Shown here piece after piece: positions 4,993 to 9,257 of a stretch of 9,257 bases of DNA (positions are counted from its first letter, which is position 1; every line of letters begins with the position of its first letter). The translations under genes and the position numbers were made by a program. The stretch comes from Chloroflexota bacterium (GTDB lineage Bacteria > Chloroflexota > UBA4733): NCBI GenBank assembly GCA_023381895.1, contig JAMCTA010000171.1:1-9257 (forward strand), read 5' to 3'. The notes under the pieces were generated by a model that searched no databases, was not told the DNA's origin, and saw only the letters and a list, made by a program, of their open reading frames with translations.

Positions 4993-6460
4993 TGACACGA
5001 TAGTTTCGGGGAAGGAAGCGGCCCAGAGACGGGCCGCGTTGGAGCGCTGGCGGGCGCGCGGTGTCAACCCCTATCCAGCCACATTTCGTCCTTCCCATAC
5101 AGCTGTGGATGCGGGCGCACAGGCAGACAGTGAAACGAGTGTCGTGATCGCCGGGAGACTCGGCGCCCTACGGGAGCACGGTCGCATTGCCTTTAGCCAC
5201 CTCATCGATGACAGCGGTTCCGTACAGCTTATGTTTCGAAAGGATGTCTTAGGCGAGGCACACTGGGGCGTACTACGGGATCTCCACGCCGGGGACATTG
5301 TTGGGGTTGCGGGCAGTACTTTGCGGTCGCGCGCTGGAGAGCCGTCGGTGTTGGTGCGGCAGCTCACATTGCTGGCGAAGGCGCTCCAGCCGCCTCCTGA
5401 GAAGTTCCACGGTCTTCAGGATGTCGAGCTCCGGTTGCGTAAGCGTTACCTCGATCTCATGGCGAATCCTGTCGTTCGTGAGCTCTTTCGCCAGCGCACG
5501 CTTCTCGTAACGCTGATGCGCACTGAGCTCGATCGGCGGGGCTTCCTCGAAGTGGAAACGCCCGTGCTCCAGCCACTCTACGGCGGCGCCGCGGCGAGAC
5601 CATTTGTTACCCATCACAATGAGCTCGAGCAGACCTTGTACCTGCGAATCTCCGATGAACTGTACCTGAAGCGGCTCGTCATCGGCGGGTTTCCGAAGGT
5701 CTACGAGATCGGTCACGACTTTCGCAACGAGGGTGTGTCTCACCGTCATAACCCCGAGTTCACGATGATGGAGCTGTACTGGGCCTACGCCGACTACATC
5801 GACATCATGGATCTCACGGAAGAAGTGGTCTGTGCCATTGTCCAAGGCGTGACAGGATCGACTTCTGTCACGTACCAGGGAACCAAGCTCGACTTTGCTC
5901 CACCTTGGCGCCGACTGTCCATGCGTGAGGCACTGTTGCACGCCACAGGACTCGATTTTGGTCAGTTACGGGATGAAGCTTCGCTGGCGATGGCCTGCCG
6001 TGAGCGTGGCCTCTCTACTCAAGGCGCGAAAACCTGGGGCAAAATGATCGATGAGCTGGTAAAGACGTACGTTGAGCCAACGCTGGTTCAGCCGGCGTTC
6101 CTCGTGGACTACCCCTGGGAGTTATCTCCCCTAGCGAAGCGCCATCGAGATGATCCGCTCCTTGTGGAACGGTTTGAAGCGTTCGCAGCGGGATTTGAGT
6201 TCGCGAATGCCTTCTCGGAGCTCAACGATCCAGATGATCAGAGGTTGCGCTTTCTTGAGCAAGAACGCGCAGCGAAGGCCGGAGACGAGGAAGCGCACCA
6301 ACTCGATGAAGACTACATTGAAGCTCTGGAGCACGGGATGCCGCCGACTGGTGGGCTCGGCATTGGCATTGACCGGCTCACGATGCTCATCACCGACCGG
6401 CACTCCATACGAGAGGTTATCCTGTTTCCACATCTGCGTCGCCTGGAGCAGGAGGGTTAG
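4985..6460 (+). CDS. lysS: Lysine--tRNA ligase, class II
   Basis: This 491-residue cytoplasmic enzyme charges tRNA-Lys with lysine using ATP. I chose GTG 4985 because GGAGGGGGAG (4964-4973) lies 11 nt upstream and the resulting length matches class II LysRS (about 490-510); a longer frame reaches back into birA but lacks homology there. Residues 51-135 form the anticodon-binding OB fold ('VVIAGRLGALREHGRIAFSHL'). The catalytic core carries motif 1 ('GFLEVETPVLQPLYGGAAARPF', 186-207), motif 2 ('FRNEGVSHRHNPEFTMMELY', 246-265) and motif 3 ('GGLGIGIDRLTMLITD', 456-471). All key class II residues (motif 2 R and E, motif 3 G-x-x-R) are present. The start overlaps the birA stop by 8 nt, indicating translational coupling, and serS follows after 2 nt. 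There are no signs of truncation or frameshift. Confidence 0.96.
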   Translation: MIDDTIVSGKEAAQRRAALERWRARGVNPYPATFRPSHTAVDAGAQADSETSVVIAGRLGALREHGRIAFSHLIDDSGSVQLMFRKDVLGEAHWGVLRDLHAGDIVGVAGSTLRSRAGEPSVLVRQLTLLAKALQPPPEKFHGLQDVELRLRKRYLDLMANPVVRELFRQRTLLVTLMRTELDRRGFLEVETPVLQPLYGGAAARPFVTHHNELEQTLYLRISDELYLKRLVIGGFPKVYEIGHDFRNEGVSHRHNPEFTMMELYWAYADYIDIMDLTEEVVCAIVQGVTGSTSVTYQGTKLDFAPPWRRLSMREALLHATGLDFGQLRDEASLAMACRERGLSTQGAKTWGKMIDELVKTYVEPTLVQPAFLVDYPWELSPLAKRHRDDPLLVERFEAFAAGFEFANAFSELNDPDDQRLRFLEQERAAKAGDEEAHQLDEDYIEALEHGMPPTGGLGIGIDRLTMLITDRHSIREVILFPHLRRLEQEG

Positions 6461-6462
6461 CG

Positions 6463-7731
6463 ATGCTGGCGCCATCATTAATCCGTGACCATCCCGAGCG
6501 TGTTCGGCGGGCCCTTTCTCGGCGCCACGATCCGGGGCCACTTGACGATCTGCTTGCACTCGATGCAAGCCGTAGGGAACTGCTCCAAGAGAGCCAGACA
6601 CTCAGGCAGGAACGCAACACGATCAATGAAGCCGTCAAGACGGCGGGTAGACCTACCGATGATCAGCGACGGCGTATGCGGGCGCTTGCCGAGCGTTTGA
6701 GGGAGGTTGAAACCAAGCTCAACGAGACAGAGGGGTCGTTCAACGACCTGCTTCTGCGAGTTCCAAACATACCCCATGAGACGGTCCCCGAGGGGCGCGA
6801 TGCCGCAGAGAACGTCGAAGTCCGCCGCTGGGGGCAAGCCCCGGCAATACCGTGCGCCCCACGGCCACACTGGGAGTTGGGAGTAAGTCTCAGCATCGTG
6901 GATTTTGATCGAGGCGTCAAGCTCGCGGGGTCGCGATTCTACGTGCTCAAGGGGCTGGGGGCCAGATTGCAGCGCGCTCTCATCGCGTTCTTCCTCGATC
7001 GTCACGTGGAGCAGCAGGGATACACAGAGATGGGCCTCCCGTATCTGATTCGGAGTGCTGCAATGCAGGGGTCAGGGAAGCTGCCGAAGTTTGCAGATGA
7101 CTCGTACTACCTCGAACAAGATGATCTCTGGCTCAACCCGACTGCTGAAGTGCCGCTGACGGACTTGCACCGCGATGAAATACTCGATGGCACCCTGCTG
7201 CCGTTGCGTTACACCGCATACTGCCCATCATGGCGCCGTGAGGCTGGTGCAGCTGGACGTGACACCCGTGGCCTGATTCGTGTGCACCAGTTTCACAAGG
7301 TGGAGATGTACGCCTTCACGCGCCCTGAGGACTCGTATGATGAGTTCCAACGGATGGTCGGACACGCGGAAGAGCTCTTGCAGGCCCTTGGCCTTCACTA
7401 CCGCGTGCTTCGCCTATGTACGGGCGATCTCGGCTTCGCCGCAACGGATACCTACGATCTCGAGGTGTGGCTCCCGGCAGCCATGGAGTTTCGTGAGATC
7501 TCTTCAGTGAGCAACTGTGAGGATTTTCAAGCTCGCCGTGCGAGCATCCGGTTTCGCCGTGCGCCAGGCGAGCGGTTGGAGTTCGTCCACACACTTAATG
7601 GCTCTGGGTTGCCGATCGACCGCACAATTGCAGCAATCTTGGAAAATGGGCAGCAGCCGGACGGATCGATTGTTCTTCCAAAGGTGCTCCAACCGTATAT
7701 GGGAACCGAGATCATTGCTCCGGAGAACTGA
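6463..7731 (+). CDS. serS: Serine--tRNA ligase, bacterial type
   Basis: This 422-residue enzyme charges tRNA-Ser (and tRNA-Sec where present) with serine. ATG 6463 starts two bases after the lysS stop, with GCAGGAGGG (6447-6455) as SD seven bases upstream. Residues about 30-95 are the long antiparallel coiled-coil arm that grips the tRNA-Ser variable arm ('LDASRRELLQESQTLRQERNTINE' to 'REVETKLNE'). The catalytic domain has 'TAEVPLT' (227-233), motif 2 with 'GRDTRGLIRVHQFHKVE' (265-281) and motif 3 'TLNGSGLPIDRT...ILENGQ' (377-397). In motif 3 the usual small/Gly residue before the conserved Arg387 is Asp386. Length is normal (typically 420-430) and the frame is intact. It is the third gene of the operon; its ending TGA overlaps the next ATG by one base. 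Confidence 0.96.
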   Translation: MLAPSLIRDHPERVRRALSRRHDPGPLDDLLALDASRRELLQESQTLRQERNTINEAVKTAGRPTDDQRRRMRALAERLREVETKLNETEGSFNDLLLRVPNIPHETVPEGRDAAENVEVRRWGQAPAIPCAPRPHWELGVSLSIVDFDRGVKLAGSRFYVLKGLGARLQRALIAFFLDRHVEQQGYTEMGLPYLIRSAAMQGSGKLPKFADDSYYLEQDDLWLNPTAEVPLTDLHRDEILDGTLLPLRYTAYCPSWRREAGAAGRDTRGLIRVHQFHKVEMYAFTRPEDSYDEFQRMVGHAEELLQALGLHYRVLRLCTGDLGFAATDTYDLEVWLPAAMEFREISSVSNCEDFQARRASIRFRRAPGERLEFVHTLNGSGLPIDRTIAAILENGQQPDGSIVLPKVLQPYMGTEIIAPEN

Positions 7732-8291
7732 TGGCTACCGAGCACGTCGCCGCACGGCTTTATCTGTGGCGCTCACGTGTGTGGCTCCGCACACATCCGA
7801 AAGTGTGGGGACCTCTCGCTGTTACGTGCCTGCTGGTAAGTGGTCTGACGGTCTACAGTTGCTTGTACGCCCCCCAACTCGAGGCGTCTCGCTGCATGCC
7901 GTATGCAGTACGTGCCGACCCTTCTTGGGATATGAGGCTCATTCCCCACGCAACCTGTGGCGATCCTGTCCTCACGGACCAGTATGTATTGACCTGGCGT
8001 GGAGCGCGACTCACGCTGACGGTGGCAGCAGTGCCCTCGGAGAGCAGCCGCGTGAGAGATCAGGCAGAGCTCTCGAAACTTGAGTCGACGATCCATCATA
8101 CGACCTCTGGACAGGCCTACAGCCTGATCAATGAGCCTCAAGGACCTGTGCCGGTGCTGAGAGCAGCATTGGCCAGCGGTGGCTACAGCTACGTCCTGAA
8201 GCTTCAGGGTGGCAGCAACATGCGTGAGGTCCGTGAGGCGCTCGTGGCAATCATTGCGCGCTGGCAAACGCACGTCCTTGAACGTACGTAG
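7731..8291 (+). CDS. Unknown single-pass membrane-anchored protein coupled to serS
   Basis: This 186-residue protein of unrecognised family starts at ATG 7731, which shares one base with the serS stop (TGATG), so translation is probably coupled. The first about 24 residues are basic ('ARLYLWRSRVWLRTHPKVW'), followed by one hydrophobic helix at about 26-48. By the positive-inside rule, the remaining about 138 residues would lie outside the membrane. Cys33 and Cys44 are in the helix, and Cys55 and Cys76 are in the outer domain and could form a disulfide. The outer domain alternates beta-like segments ('QYVLTWRGARLTLTVAAVP', 'GGYSYVLKLQGGSN') and ends in a helix ('MREVREALVAIIARW'), as in small stress-associated or lipoprotein-like domains, though I cannot name one. 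Its role beside two tRNA synthetases is not evident. Confidence 0.75.
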   Translation: MATEHVAARLYLWRSRVWLRTHPKVWGPLAVTCLLVSGLTVYSCLYAPQLEASRCMPYAVRADPSWDMRLIPHATCGDPVLTDQYVLTWRGARLTLTVAAVPSESSRVRDQAELSKLESTIHHTTSGQAYSLINEPQGPVPVLRAALASGGYSYVLKLQGGSNMREVREALVAIIARWQTHVLERT

Positions 8292-8346
8292 GGCTGGATA
8301 GGGACTGGGCGATGCTGAGGCTTCATAGGTGTTTATTGGACTTTCA

Positions 8347-8384
8347 TTAGCTCTAACGCGCCTATAATTCCGAGTGTCTACACT
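8347..8384 (+). promoter_or_regulatory. clpB promoter -10 element flanked by two small palindromes
   Basis: A perfect TATAAT lies at 8363-8368. The best-looking -35, TTGGAC at 8336-8341, is 21 nt away, so the -35 contact may be weak or replaced by an activator or alternative sigma factor. Two inverted repeats with the same CT spacer flank it: TTAG-CT-CTAA (8347-8356) and AGTGT-CT-ACACT (8373-8384), the latter lying across the likely start site. They are operator candidates for stress control of clpB. The gap 8292-8479 otherwise holds a weak 5-bp stem (GAGGT 8432-8436 / ACCTC 8456-8460) just before the SD. Confidence 0.45.
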
Positions 8385-8479
8385 GCCAACTATACAGAGA
8401 CAGCGCCCCAGTGTTCTTCCCGTGACATAGGGAGGTCAACGCTGGAGGCCGCCCCACCTCTGAAAGGAGCAACGGATCG

Positions 8480-9257
8480 ATGAACTTGAACAGATTCACA
8501 GAAAAGTCAGCAGCAGCATTGGATGCTGCACGCAGACTTGCCGAGGAGCACCGGCACACACAAATCGAGCCAGATCACTTACTCGCAGCGCTTGTTGCCC
8601 AGGACGACGGAGTGGTGCCCGCTGTCCTTAGCTCCCTTGGCGTCGGTACGAGCGATCTCGCGCAACGCCTCGAGACTAACCTCCACTCGTTGCCTCGCGC
8701 TTCATCGACGGCGCAAGCGTACGTGGCTCCCGAGCTTGCCCGGGTGCTCGACAATGCAGAGCGCGAAGCGCAGCAGCTGAAAGATGACTTCATCTCTACA
8801 GAGCATCTTCTCCTTGCTCTTGTCCGCGATGATGAGCGATCTCGGGCGAGCCTGCTGCTTCGCACCCTGGGGGTCACGCGTGAGAAGGTCCTGTCCGCGT
8901 TGCGACAGGTTCGTGGTGGGCAGCGCGTGCAGACTCAGAACCCTGAGACGACCTACCAGGCTCTGCAGCGCTACGGCCGGGACCTCACGGTCTTAGCGCG
9001 AGAGGGCAAGCTCGATCCGGTTATTGGTCGAGACGAAGAGGTGCGACGAGTCATCCAGGTGCTCTCGCGCCGGACCAAGAACAACCCTGTCCTCATTGGT
9101 GAGCCCGGAGTAGGCAAGACCGCCATTGTGGAGGGACTGGCCCAGCGGATCGCACGCGGGGATGTGCCCGAAGGACTCAAAGACCACCGCGTTGTCGCTC
9201 TGGATCTCGGTGCGCTCGTTGCCGGAGCGAAGTTCCGCGGGGAGTTCGAAGAGCGGC
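8480..9257 (+). CDS. clpB: ATP-dependent disaggregase ClpB, N-terminal part
   Basis: The start of a Clp/Hsp100 chaperone is visible for 259 codons and then cut by the window end. ClpB hexamers thread aggregated proteins through their pore, usually with DnaK. ATG 8480 follows AAAGGAG (8463-8469) by 10 nt. Residues 1-147 form the double Clp N-domain ('[17 protein letters not shown]', '[12 protein letters not shown]'). A short linker with '[14 protein letters not shown]' (157-170) is the ClpB signature, favouring ClpB over ClpC or ClpA. The first AAA+ module begins with '[21 protein letters not shown]' and Walker A 'GEPGVGKT' (207-214), followed by '[12 protein letters not shown]', the pore-loop region. 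Walker B, the middle coiled-coil domain and the second AAA+ module lie beyond the window. It has its own promoter region, so it is probably separate from the serS operon. Confidence 0.95.
   Translation, partial: MNLNRFTEKSAAALDAARRLAEEHRHTQIEPDHLLAALVAQDDGVVPAVLSSLGVGTSDLAQRLETNLHSLPRASSTAQAYVAPELARVLDNAEREAQQLKDDFISTEHLLLALVRDDERSRASLLLRTLGVTREKVLSALRQVRGGQRVQTQNPETTYQALQRYGRDLTVLAREGKLDPVIGRDEEVRRVIQVLSRRTKNNPVLIGEPGVGKTAIVEGLAQRIARGDVPEGLKDHRVVALDLGALVAGAKFRGEFEER

Noticed and set aside
8347..8380. CIRCE heat-shock operator (TTAGC ... GAGTG ... TA)
   Set aside because: The half-sites only loosely resemble TTAGCACTC/GAGTGCTAA, and the spacing is far from the canonical 9 nt.

Overview
This is a bacterial window of moderately high GC whose genes all lie on the + strand. 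The gene styles suggest a Chloroflexota (Thermomicrobia-like) or similar deep-branching thermophile-related lineage. The reasons are a Tat-type lipoprotein signal on a cell-wall enzyme, GTG starts with strong Shine-Dalgarno (SD) sites, a UgpB-type sugar-binding lipoprotein tail, and the birA-lysS-serS order. The lineage is an inference from style and cannot be proven here.

Layout. Positions 1-290 hold the C-terminus of an ABC sugar-type substrate-binding protein, followed by a hairpin terminator candidate. Positions 550-1323 encode a small polytopic membrane protein resembling the GPDPase membrane-domain family. A 313-bp gap (1324-1636) holds several hairpins. Positions 1637-3943 encode a MecA-type class B penicillin-binding protein that appears to be a lipoprotein. 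A 215-bp leader (3944-4158) contains an extended -10 promoter, a perfect 12-nt SD, a serine-rich 22-codon mini-ORF, a 13-bp stem that includes the mini-ORF stop codon, and a perfect 17-bp hairpin just ahead of birA. Then comes a tightly packed operon: birA (4159-4992), lysS (4985-6460), serS (6463-7731) and an unknown single-pass membrane protein (7731-8291). A promoter region with two small palindromes (8292-8479) precedes the start of clpB (8480 onward, cut by the window end).

How it fits together. The central operon couples two class II aminoacyl-tRNA synthetases and biotin-protein ligase through overlapping or near-contiguous reading frames, so they probably share one regulated transcript. 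The leader ahead of birA is the best candidate for something undescribed. It has the parts of a translation-dependent attenuator (leader peptide, competing stems, terminator-like hairpin), lacks T-box consensus, and seven of its 22 codons are serine while serS lies downstream. The regulatory logic is hypothetical. The flanking genes are ordinary cell-envelope and heat-shock/disaggregase functions.
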